This document shows positions 24,857 to 34,735 of a stretch of DNA of 53,238 bases, one piece after another; position 1 is the first letter of the stretch, and every line of letters starts with the position of its first letter. The stretch spans positions 379,011-432,248 of the forward strand of contig NW_003155238.1 of assembly GCF_000003605.2 (NCBI RefSeq), in the 5' to 3' direction. Source of the DNA: Saccoglossus kowalevskii (taxonomy: Eukaryota > Hemichordata > Enteropneusta > Harrimaniidae). Position numbers and translations under genes: made by a program. The notes under the pieces are model-generated. The model was not told the origin of the DNA. It saw only the letters and a program-made list of their open reading frames with translations, and did not search any database.

Positions 24857-27740
24857 GGAACTATACAGTCATCGTATTAAGTGCGCACTCCCTGGCAATA
24901 CTTAAGATATTATCTTCAATGCATTGTTTAATTATTTGTCTAGGCAATTGTCACGCGTTACACCAACTCTGATTGGGCACATGCTTTAGAGGCGCTTCCA
25001 ATCAGATCTATGCATTTTACCGAGGTAAAACACGCGACTTCTCAGTGCAAGCCTTAACAAATATGTTGATTTTATTGCAATACACATAACTTTGAATATT
25101 GTTGGGTTGTTTTTATTTGTTTACTTTGCACACTGAGTAGGAATTCATCATGCATCATCTTGATTTCTCGGGGTTTTTTTATGAAAATGTTGAAATGCAC
25201 ATTTTTAATTACCGAAGCATTATTAACTTACTTACTTAACTTACTAAAATTAAATTTATAAAAATGTTTGTGAAATCATTTTAACTAATACATATATAAC
25301 GAATGAGTTGCATTGTATAATGCCACACATGATTTGAAGTCTTATTTTGTAAATTACACACATCAATAATCATCCTACAATGTTATTCATAGCACCATCT
25401 TTTTTCTCACATTAACATCAAATTTACCATATATTCTATAACTGTTATATTGCCAACACATTGGAATATAAATATAATCTATAAATATCCACTGGCCACC
25501 AGATTAAATGCTTGTGTAACTAAAAATCAAAATGTAAGTTATTTTTTATGACTGTTAGAAACATAAGTGTAGATCTGACATTCATACTAATTCTTATATG
25601 ATACACTAATGTTCGCAAAAATTTCCATATTATATAACAATGTTCTGAGTCTATGTCAGAAACGTCAGTTGTGTGTGATGATTCTGCTTTATTTTTGTTA
25701 AATATTATTTGTTTCAGGGTTTTAGCATTTGATTGTTTATATTCGCAAATACTGGATTCGTCGCATATTAGATAACTCTCAACATTATTGAACATAATTA
25801 CACAATTGATACTTGTGGATATTGTTTATTTCTACCATTAAATTCATAGTCTGTTATTGATTTAGTTGAAAACCCCTGTTTCATGTTGTAGTATATGTGC
25901 GCTCGTTTGCGTGTACAATTAATCATTAAACTCGGTGGTTGTTTCCCGCTGGTGGACAGGATTGTTCCCGGAAGGCAATCGTACCTGTGTAAGTTCGTTT
26001 CGAACCATGAATAATTGATTTACGCGTTGTTTATGGTGTCCGAGATTCGGCTTGTGTATTATCATCACTGTAGGGCGGTGTTCAATACATGCCATTTGAA
26101 CGGTGAGTGTCACGTGTTAGGCAGCGCGTCACCCTGCAGTGGCTATGAATTTTTCTTGTTTCGCGAGTTCGGATCCTGTGCACGTATAATTACACCTGTT
26201 ATACAATAGCATTCAAACCACCGCATGGCATATTAAAAATCTGCATAGATACAGTTGTATTTGCAACTAATTAAAATTAGAAAAAAAAATATTGAAGCAA
26301 AAATGTTTTACTTCAGTATCTGGCAGTACAGACTTTGAAACACCATGTTTAAACATATTCATTGCAAATACTCTACAACAATGTCACCAAACCACATAAC
26401 TTCTCAAAACACCTGTAAACAGTGAAAACGAGTATATTCTGACATAAAATAGTAAACTAAACTATCGCAAAGAATGTTATTACAGTTGGAAAGAAAACCT
26501 GTTGTAATCAACGTAACAATAAGCATAACTCTTCAAGCTGCATAAATATTTACGTGAAATTGCATAGCCTTGTGTGTGATTTAATTTAATACTTACACTA
26601 AAGTTCTCGCCACCGTAGTTTCTAAGATTTGAAAAACTTGAATTACCCAGTCAAAAACCAGGAAACTACCCCTCAAGTTTAAAACGGACAGATTCGCAAA
26701 TTAGAATCATACATAAAATTTATTTCGGGGTCGTTTTTTTATATCGCAGAATAGTCCGAGTGGGAAGGCTTTAATTGACCTACTAGAATATGAGAGATCA
26801 AAAGATAAATGGTGAAGGGTGCGTACAGCCAACCAGAAAATATCACCATGTGGAATATTGTTTGTTGTTAGATCTAGACGAAGTGAAAGAATGTCAAATG
26901 TTTCCTTATTCTATTAAAAAAACACAATATCGAGGTCATGTCTTATGTAATTCGGTTGACAACCATACGTATATGCGACATCACTGCAAAATATGTTACC
27001 TGTAACAGAATGTTTTTCTTTCCAATTATTTGTTGCTTTCAAAATTATACGCCATGTCACGATTACATGGTTTTTTTTTTCTCATCCAGTGTACGTTCAT
27101 TCACGTTAGAAAATGAGTCAATGGAAGTGTTGTAGTTAGATGCCGTAATGCACACAAATGGAATGTAACGGAAAAATATAGTTATATCACGGAAAGCAAG
27201 ATTTATCTGAATGCCTCTATTCAGATTAGAAAATATATCAACAGTTCTGCTATGATAAGATCACATTATATGACCTATGATCGTTGATCATATTCGGCTT
27301 TCAAAATTATTATTCCTACACAACGACAAAAGCGTTTGTTAATTGTCTGTTGTGTCCAAGTAACTCGGAGTAATTCATACGTCATCATTTACTGAAAATG
27401 TTGATAGACAGTGATAAAATATGACACTTCGTAAAGCATCGTCAAATAAAAAGGCAAATTACTACATCGTCAGATATATATGGCGATGCTCCACGTGTTA
27501 TTATCGCTTTTATTTTCACTCAGTCCCCATGGCGACACCAAAGGTAACAGATGAATGGTTATTACTTTAATATATACAGGCTTGGGGATTGTAGATGCAT
27601 CTGTTCGGTCGATGCGTTATCATGATATCATAGTAACAAAACAATAACTCATAAATCATTACCTAGCTACGTCAAACACATTGATGTTATGTACGTAACG
27701 CACGCACATTTGCTAACACCCTGCTCCACACGAGGTTTTC
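24857..27740. other. AT-rich DNA, nothing recognised
   Basis: A plus-strand 71-codon open frame at 26790-27005 looks protein-like in composition but is unrecognised. No arrays apart from short TTAACTTACTTA repeats near 25230. Confidence 0.45.
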
Positions 27741-27915
27741 ACATTGGGCCCCTCTGCGTGTGGCACTCTCTTCGCGTGCATCAGTCACGTGTTACACCTC
27801 CTTCGCGCGTGCAACCACCCTTCGCGAGTGGCACCTCCTCTACTTATGGCCCCATTCTACGCGTGTGACACGACCATGCACGAACGGAAGCCTTCTCCGC
27901 GCATGCGTAAATTCA
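27741..27915 (+). repeat. CpG-rich patch with recurring CTTCGCG-type motif
   Basis: Variants of CTTCGCGYGTG (CTCTGCGTGTGG, CTTCGCGTGC, CTTCGCGCGTGC, CTTCGCGAGTGG, CTACGCGTGTG, CTCCGCGCATGC) recur at roughly 20-35 bp spacing, often followed by GCACCTCC- or ACACCTCC-like words. Local GC and CpG content is far above the flanks. Two plus-strand frames stay open across it, as expected where AT-rich stop codons are scarce. It is a diverged minisatellite or CpG island. Confidence 0.5.
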
Positions 27916-28503
27916 TCCGCCCTGTCACATGAGTCACAATTTAAAAAAATATTGTTGGTTATAATGGTTTATTTTATTTTAGCCCGCCATATATTTTTTT
28001 ACATTTACCTGTCTTGCCCAATACCACGAGTACATTAAATCGTCTATTAAACTATCCGTATCCAATCAATGGTCAACCTAAAGTTATACCATTTCCACCT
28101 AAAAACATATATTCCAATTTAACCATTTAATTTAGTGAATATATTCTCCCTGAACAGTGCATTTCCTGAATGATTATATCCAGGTAAGATGAACTCTACT
28201 AAAAATTAGACCCACCAGTACTACGCTTGGGAGACATAATTAATAGCCTTACGTAATAATACATATATGTGAGAATTGTCCCTCACGTAACATCTGCCAC
28301 GCATTATATAAGTAATACATTGATGACGTAGACAATCGCTCAGTCGTAAAATTTAATGATATGCAATTGATATATTGTGTTGGCGCTGCGATATTATGAG
28401 TAGACAGTGTGTATACATTGTGATAAATTATGTTATATACATTTAGTATCTTATTTCATGGGTATTCGCTCGTTAGTCGAATGTTTAATCGAATATCCTT
28501 CTA
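27916..28503. other. AT-rich DNA, nothing recognised
   Basis: No feature supported. Confidence 0.45.
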
Positions 28504-28542
28504 GAATAAATAAATCAATAAATTAATGAATGAATCAATAAA
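28504..28542 (+). repeat. imperfect (AATN)n microsatellite
   Basis: Runs of AATAAATAAATCAATAAATT continue as further AATG/AATC tetranucleotides. Confidence 0.75.
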
Positions 28543-28568
28543 AAATCGTTACAGGTTGTTTTCATAAA

Positions 28569-28587
28569 ATATATATATATATATATA
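28569..28587 (+). repeat. (AT)n microsatellite
   Basis: About nine uninterrupted AT dinucleotides. Confidence 0.95.
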
Positions 28588-29203
28588 ACTTTGTCTGCAA
28601 GCATTTGATAACTGATACATGGGTCGGTATTTCAGTAGGTAGATCTCGTAGTACATCAATATTACATATACCAATCGACGGTGGAAACGCACTTTTCTTA
28701 TGACTAATATACTAGTCAGTAATCATAGTTACCATAATTCGATAAATACACGTGTTAGTGATTGTAGAAAGTTTTGTGAAAAAATGGGTAATTCAGTAAT
28801 AACAAATTAACCTGATAGGTCCTGATAACCTAAGCTATGTAAGTGTCAAACAATTTCCAGTTATACGGACCCGCAGTTATAATAACTTCTGGTCATCTAA
28901 ATTCGTGTAATATATACTTTATTTCAAATTAAAATCAGGTCAATTGACATTGTTGTTAGAGCCAATGGCCATTTGGCAACATACACTATTGTTTTCAATA
29001 TATGCAACGTGTTTCTGTGACATGTCCCCATGTTGATGATAAGCCTACTAGGTGAACGAATCTGTAATTGCAACTGTGCACTACGTGTTCTTAGACAAAT
29101 CAACTACGTTTTCGGACAATGTATCGTATACCTTAAACGGATACACCGAGAATATGTATTATAGATATAAAACATTTTATTTTATACTTTTCATACTTTT
29201 TTA

Positions 29204-29485
29204 GGGGAACTAACTGAAGAGGATTATCAAGATATGGAAACACAGTATATCAGGAATTTAGTATACCACCTTTGGGACAATGAGACACACCCGCCTATAT
29301 TTACGATTATTAAACAATTTCCTTATCTGAAACATGTAATATTGACCGCGTCCACATCAGGGTATTTTCTCTATAAACAATTTAAACAATATTATGCAGC
29401 GAGTTATGATATCTTCAATTTGGTTGCTCCAGCAGACAGTGCATGTATGTATGTATGTATGTATGGATGTATAAATGATAATTAA
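29204..29485 (+). other. possible exon-like open frame (unidentified)
   Basis: A plus-strand frame opens at about 29170 and stays open to the stop at 29483-29485. A pyrimidine-rich tract ending TTTTTTAG at 29203 looks like a splice acceptor. The following frame has a well-mixed composition, including LTEEDYQDMETQYIRNLVY and PYLKHVILTASTSGYFLYKQ, and an ATG lies in frame at 29234. The 3' part runs into an ATGT microsatellite. I recognise no family. At about 105 codons it is still within chance length for this window, so the call is tentative. Confidence 0.25.
29443..29465 (+). repeat. (ATGT)n microsatellite
   Basis: About five to six uninterrupted ATGT units, followed by a diverged unit. Confidence 0.95.
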
Positions 29486-29786
29486 CGTGAACAATTTTCG
29501 CATTGGTTTAATGTTTGGAAATTAAAAGACACCCTTCAAAATCCATATAAGCCATGGTATGGTCACACTCAAAACAATTAAATATGTAACCGAGGAACGC
29601 ATGAACACTTGTTGCATCATATAATTATTCAGGAAAAATTGCTATGAGCTATATTATTTGTCTTCATGCGTGTCGCACTTTCCCTTCTTTCTCCAGCGAA
29701 CTCGGTCGTTTTCTAATGTAGCAGATATTACAATGTTAAAATGGTTTGCATACAAAGGTTTATATATCTTACAGAAAGTGAAATTC

Positions 29787-29817
29787 ATTATTATTATTAT
29801 TATTAATATTATTAATT
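29787..29817 (+). repeat. (ATT)n microsatellite
   Basis: Six perfect ATT trinucleotides followed by AATATTATTAATT. Confidence 0.95.
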
Positions 29818-30514
29818 TTTACCCAAAGCCCACCAAAGAAATAATAAGTCACAAAATTGGAGCTTATAAATGGGTTCCTGAAATGTCAAAGGTCAACTCA
29901 GAAGCTCACCATTCAAATTATCTCATGCTGGTAATACTCTAAAAATTATCAACTCAAACATTTTTTCAGGGGGGCACATGTAAAAAGCTTCAATTTGGTA
30001 CATTCACCTCTGACATCTTCGATACAATGAGTAAATGAAGGGAAATTGAATTCATTTGTGATCCTCTTGATCCAAGACTAAAGGCTAAATAAAAGAAAGT
30101 ACAGAATCATTGAAACCTAATTGGTTTGTGTGTGACACTCGAGAGATACAGTGCATCTATTTTAGAAAAGGTCGTGTCTAGAATGAAATATGAACTACAC
30201 GTTCTTTCTTATTCAAATACGTGACCATATATGGTCAATTGTATGTGAGAGTATGTGTGGCATTTGAACGAGGATCAATAATGTTTTCTCACTACATACC
30301 ACGTGACACATCTATGCTATTGTTTGTATCTATCTAATAACAACACTGCCAATGGATTATTATATATATGGATATACACAGTGCTCAGTGTAATGCGTTT
30401 GGCAGTGGTTGATGAAAGTGTTCAGTGTAATACGTTTTGCAGTGGTTGATGAAAGTGTTTAGTGTAATGCGTTTGGCAGTGGTTGGTGAAAGTGTTCAGT
30501 GTAATATGTTGGCA

Positions 30515-30973
30515 NNNNNNNNNNNNNNNNNNNNNNNNNNNNNNNNNNNNNNNNNNNNNNNNNNNNNNNNNNNNNNNNNNNNNNNNNNNNNNNNNNNNNN
30601 NNNNNNNNNNNNNNNNNNNNNNNNNNNNNNNNNNNNNNNNNNNNNNNNNNNNNNNNNNNNNNNNNNNNNNNNNNNNNNNNNNNNNNNNNNNNNNNNNNNN
30701 NNNNNNNNNNNNNNNNNNNNNNNNNNNNNNNNNNNNNNNNNNNNNNNNNNNNNNNNNNNNNNNNNNNNNNNNNNNNNNNNNNNNNNNNNNNNNNNNNNNN
30801 NNNNNNNNNNNNNNNNNNNNNNNNNNNNNNNNNNNNNNNNNNNNNNNNNNNNNNNNNNNNNNNNNNNNNNNNNNNNNNNNNNNNNNNNNNNNNNNNNNNN
30901 NNNNNNNNNNNNNNNNNNNNNNNNNNNNNNNNNNNNNNNNNNNNNNNNNNNNNNNNNNNNNNNNNNNNNNNNN
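30515..30973. other. assembly gap (459 N) inside the minisatellite
   Basis: 459 unspecified bases lie within the 37 bp array. Any reading frame spanning them is meaningless. The distance between the flanking GTAAT unit starts (30501 and 30974) is not a whole number of 37 bp units, so the true missing length is uncertain. Confidence 0.99.
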
Positions 30974-31370
30974 GTAATGCGTTTGGCAGTGGTTGATGAA
31001 AGTGTTCAGTGTAATGCGTTTGGCAGTGGTTAATGAAAGTGTTCAGTGTAATGCATTTGGCAGTGGTTGATGACAGTGTTCAGTGTAATACGTTTGGCAG
31101 TGATTAATGAAAGTGTTCAGTGTAATACGTTTGACAGTGGTTAATGTAAGTGTTCAGTGTAATACGTTTGGCAGTGGTTGATGAAAGTGTTCAGTGTAAT
31201 ACGTTTGGCAGTGGTTGATGAAAGTGTTCAGTGTAATACGTTTGGCAGTGGTTGATGAAAGTGTTCAGTGTAATACGTTTGTCAGTGGTTGATGGAAGTG
31301 TTCAGTGTAATACGTTTGGCAGTGGTTGATGAAAGTGTTCAGTGTAATACGTTTGGCAGTGGTTGATGAA

Positions 31371-31972
31371 AGTGTTCAGTGTAATGCGTTTGGCAGTGGT
31401 TGATGAAAGTGTTCAATGTAATACGTTTGGCAGTGTTTGATGGCAGTGTTCAATGTAATGCGTTTGGCAGTGTTTGATGATAGTGCTCAGTGTAATGCGT
31501 TTGGCAGTGGTTGATAACAGTGTTCAGTGTAATGCGTTTGGCAGTGTTTGATGATAGTGCTCAGTGTAATGCGTTTGGCAGTGGTTGATAACAGTGTTCA
31601 GTGTAATGCGTTTGGCAGTGTTTCATAACAGTGTTCAGTGTAATATGTTTGGCAGTGGTTGATGACAGTGTTCAGTGTAATAATGCGTTTGGCAGTGTTT
31701 GATGAAAGTGTTCAGTGTAATGCGTTTGCCAGTGGTTGATGAAAGTGTTCAGTGTAATGCGTTTGGCAGTGTTTCATAACAGTGTTCAGTGTAATATGTT
31801 TGGCAGTGGTTGATGACAGTGTTCAGTGTAATAATGCGTTTGGCAGTGTTTGATGAAAGTGTTCAGTGTAATGCGTTTGCCAGTGGTTGATGAAAGTGTT
31901 CAGTGTAATACGTTTGGCAGTGGTTAATGAAAGTGTTCAGTGTAATGAGTTTGGCAGTGGTTAATGAAAGTG
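31371..31972 (+). repeat. ~600 bp intra-array block, copy 1
   Basis: Matches 33191-33792 at a constant offset of 1,820 bp with only a few mismatches near the edges. It contains diagnostic variants in the same order in both copies: TGATGATAGTGCTCAG twice (74 bp apart), TTTCATAACAG twice, the 3 bp insertion TAATAATGCG twice, and GCCAGTGG twice (the last three as a 151 bp four-unit multimer). Confidence 0.9.
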
Positions 31973-32860
31973 TTCAGTGTAATACGTTTGGCAGTGGTTA
32001 ATGAAAGTGTTCAGTGTAATGTGTTTGGCAGTGGTTGATGAAAGTGTTCAGTGTAATACGTTTGGCAGTGGTTAATGAAAGTGTTCAGTTTAATGCGTTC
32101 GGCAGTGGTTAATGAAAGTGTTCAATGTAATACGTTTGGCAGTGGTCGATGAAAGTGTTCAGTGTAATACGTTTGGCAGTGGTTGATGAAAGTGTTCAGT
32201 CTAATGCGTTTGGCAGTGTTTGATGGAAGTGTTCAATGTAATACGTTTGGCAGTGTTTGATGGCAGTGTTCAATGTAATACGTTTGGCAGTGGTTGATGA
32301 CATTGTTCAGTGTAATGCGTTTGGCAGTGGTTCATAGCAGTGTTCAGTGTAATATGTTTGGCAGTGTTTGATGGCAGTGTTCAATGTAATGCGTTTGGCA
32401 GTGTTTGATGACAGTGTTCAGTGTAATATGTTTGGCAGTGTTTGATGACAGTGTTCAGTGTAATGCGTTTGGCAGTGGTTGATACGAGTGTTCAGTGTAA
32501 TGCGTTTGGCAGTGGTTGATGAAAGTGTTCAATGTAATATGTTTGGCAGTGTTTGATGGCAGTGTGTTCAATGTAATGCGTTGGCAGTGTTTGGTGACAG
32601 TGTTCAGTGTAATGTGTTTGGCAGTGGTTGATGACAGTGCTCAGTGTAATGCGTTTGGCAGTGGTCAATGAATTTGTTCAGTGTAATACGTTCGGCAGTG
32701 GTTGATGACAGTGTTCAGTGTAATGCGTTTGGCAGGGGTTGATAACAATGTTCAGTGTAATACGTTTGGCAGTGTTTGGTGAAAGTGTTCAGTGTAATAC
32801 GTTTGGCAGTGTTTGGTGACAGTGTTTAGTGTAATACGTTTGGCAGTGGTTGATGACAGT

Positions 32861-33157
32861 GTTCAGTGCAATATGTTTGGCAGTGTTTGATGCTAGTGTT
32901 CAGTGTAATGCGTTTGGCAGTGGTTGATGACAGCGTTCAGTGTAATACGTTTGGCAGTGATCAATGAATTTGTTCAGTGTAATACGTTCGGCAATGGTTG
33001 ATGACAGTGTTCAGTGTAATGCGTTTGGCAGGGGTTGATAACAATGTTCAGTGCAATACGTTTGGCAGTGGTTGATGACAGTGTTCAGTGCAATATGTTT
33101 GGCAGTGTTTGATGCTAGTGTTCAGTGTAATGCGTTTGGCAGTGGTTGATGACAGTG
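32861..33157 (+). repeat. 297 bp (8-unit) higher-order block, copy 1
   Basis: Matches 33798-34094 at a constant offset of 937 bp with one mismatch noticed (CAGCG versus CAGTG). The block includes GATCAATGAATTTG, ATACGTTCGGCAATGG, GGCAGGGGTTGATAAC and GTTTGATGCTAG in fixed order. A related CAATGAATTTG unit also lies 296 bp upstream (near 32665), showing an 8 x 37 bp multimer. Confidence 0.88.
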
Positions 33158-33190
33158 TTCAGTGTAATGCGTTTGGCAGTGGTTGATACG

Positions 33191-33792
33191 AGTGTTCAGT
33201 GTAATGCGTTTGGCAGTGGTTGATGAAAGTGTTCAATGTAATATGTTTGGCAGTGTTTGATGGCAGTGTTCAATGTAATGCGTTTGGCAGTGTTTGATGA
33301 TAGTGCTCAGTGTAATGCGTTTGGCAGTGGTTGATAACAGTGTTCAGTGTAATGCGTTTGGCAGTGTTTGATGATAGTGCTCAGTGTAATGCGTTTGGCA
33401 GTGGTTGATAACAGTGTTCAGTGTAATGCGTTTGGCAGTGTTTCATAACAGTGTTCAGTGTAATATGTTTGGCAGTGGTTGATGACAGTGTTCAGTGTAA
33501 TAATGCGTTTGGCAGTGTTTGATGAAAGTGTTCAGTGTAATGCGTTTGCCAGTGGTTGATGAAAGTGTTCAGTGTAATGCGTTTGGCAGTGTTTCATAAC
33601 AGTGTTCAGTGTAATATGTTTGGCAGTGGTTGATGACAGTGTTCAGTGTAATAATGCGTTTGGCAGTGTTTGATGAAAGTGTTCAGTGTAATGCGTTTGC
33701 CAGTGGTTGATGAAAGTGTTCAGTGTAATACGTTTGGCAGTGGTTAATGAAAGTGTTCAGTGTAATGTGTTTGGCAGTGGTTAATGAAAGTG
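33191..33792 (+). repeat. ~600 bp intra-array block, copy 2
   Basis: Second copy of the block at 31371-31972. It ends abruptly at about 33792 with TGATTAAGTTC, where the 297 bp block copy 2 is joined, so the junction looks like a recombination or slippage breakpoint. Confidence 0.9.
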
Positions 33793-33797
33793 ATTAA

Positions 33798-34094
33798 GTT
33801 CAGTGCAATATGTTTGGCAGTGTTTGATGCTAGTGTTCAGTGTAATGCGTTTGGCAGTGGTTGATGACAGTGTTCAGTGTAATACGTTTGGCAGTGATCA
33901 ATGAATTTGTTCAGTGTAATACGTTCGGCAATGGTTGATGACAGTGTTCAGTGTAATGCGTTTGGCAGGGGTTGATAACAATGTTCAGTGCAATACGTTT
34001 GGCAGTGGTTGATGACAGTGTTCAGTGCAATATGTTTGGCAGTGTTTGATGCTAGTGTTCAGTGTAATGCGTTTGGCAGTGGTTGATGACAGTG
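33798..34094 (+). repeat. 297 bp (8-unit) higher-order block, copy 2
   Basis: Second copy of 32861-33157. Right after it, a 13 bp word (AGTGGTTGATGAC) is duplicated; the same micro-duplication recurs near 34360. Confidence 0.88.
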
Positions 34095-34735
34095 GTTGAT
34101 GACAATGTTCAGTGTAGTACGTTTGGCAGTGGTCAATGAATTTGTTCAGTGTAATACATTCGGCAGTGGTTGATGACAGTGTTCAGTGTAATGCGTTTGG
34201 CAGGGGTTGATAACAATGTTCAATGTAATACGTTTGGCAGTGTTTGGTGACAGTGTTCAGTGTATTACGTTTGGCAGTGGTTGATGACAGTGTTCAGTGC
34301 AATATGTTTGGCAGTGTTTGATGCTAGTGTTCAGTGTAATGCGTTTGGCAGTGGTTGATGACAGTGGTTGATGACAGTGTTCAATGTAATACGTTTGACA
34401 GTGGTTGATGACCGTGTTCAATGTAATACGTTTGACAGTGGTTGATGACAGTGTTCAGTGTAATACGTTTGGCAGTGTTTGATGACAGTGTTCAGTGTAA
34501 TACGTTTGGCAGTGGTTGATGACAGTGTTCAGTGTAATACGTTTGGCAGTGTTTGATGACAGTGTTCAGTGTAATACGTTTGGCAGTGTTTGATGACAGT
34601 GTTCAGTGAATATATGTTGCAATGGTTGATGACCGTGTTCAGTGTAATACATTTTTAAGCGGTTGATGGAAGTGCAGTACATTTTGCCGTGGTTGATGGA
34701 AGTGTTCAATGGGGTACGTGTGACAACGGTTGATA

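Larger units (their letters stand above)
30380..34735 (+). repeat. 37 bp minisatellite, about 4.36 kb including a gap
   Basis: Head-to-tail units of 37 bp contain the words GTAATGCG, TTTGGCAGTGG, TTGATGAAAG and TGTTCAGT. The period is confirmed by repeated CAGTGTAAT spacing, for example 31081 to 31118. About 118 unit lengths fit between the edges. The plus strand is G-rich and C-poor (13 G and 3 C in a typical unit), with one CpG per unit. Common variants are GCG/ACG/ATG after TAAT, GGTTGATG/GTTTGATG/GGTTAATG, and GAAAG/GACAG/TAACAG. Since 37 is not a multiple of three and stops occur, it is non-coding. All units face the same way, with no unique spacers. Confidence 0.97.

Noticed and set aside
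30437-31033. 198-codon open frame across the gap
   Set aside because: Most of it is unspecified bases; the rest is the non-coding 37 bp repeat, whose period is not a multiple of three.
30380-34735. CRISPR-like array
   Set aside because: Units are contiguous 37 bp copies with no unique spacers, the array is eukaryotic in context, and there are no cas genes.
30380-34735. Pol III A box (TGGCAGTGG) in every minisatellite unit
   Set aside because: It misses the conserved A of the A-box consensus and no B box occurs at the right distance.
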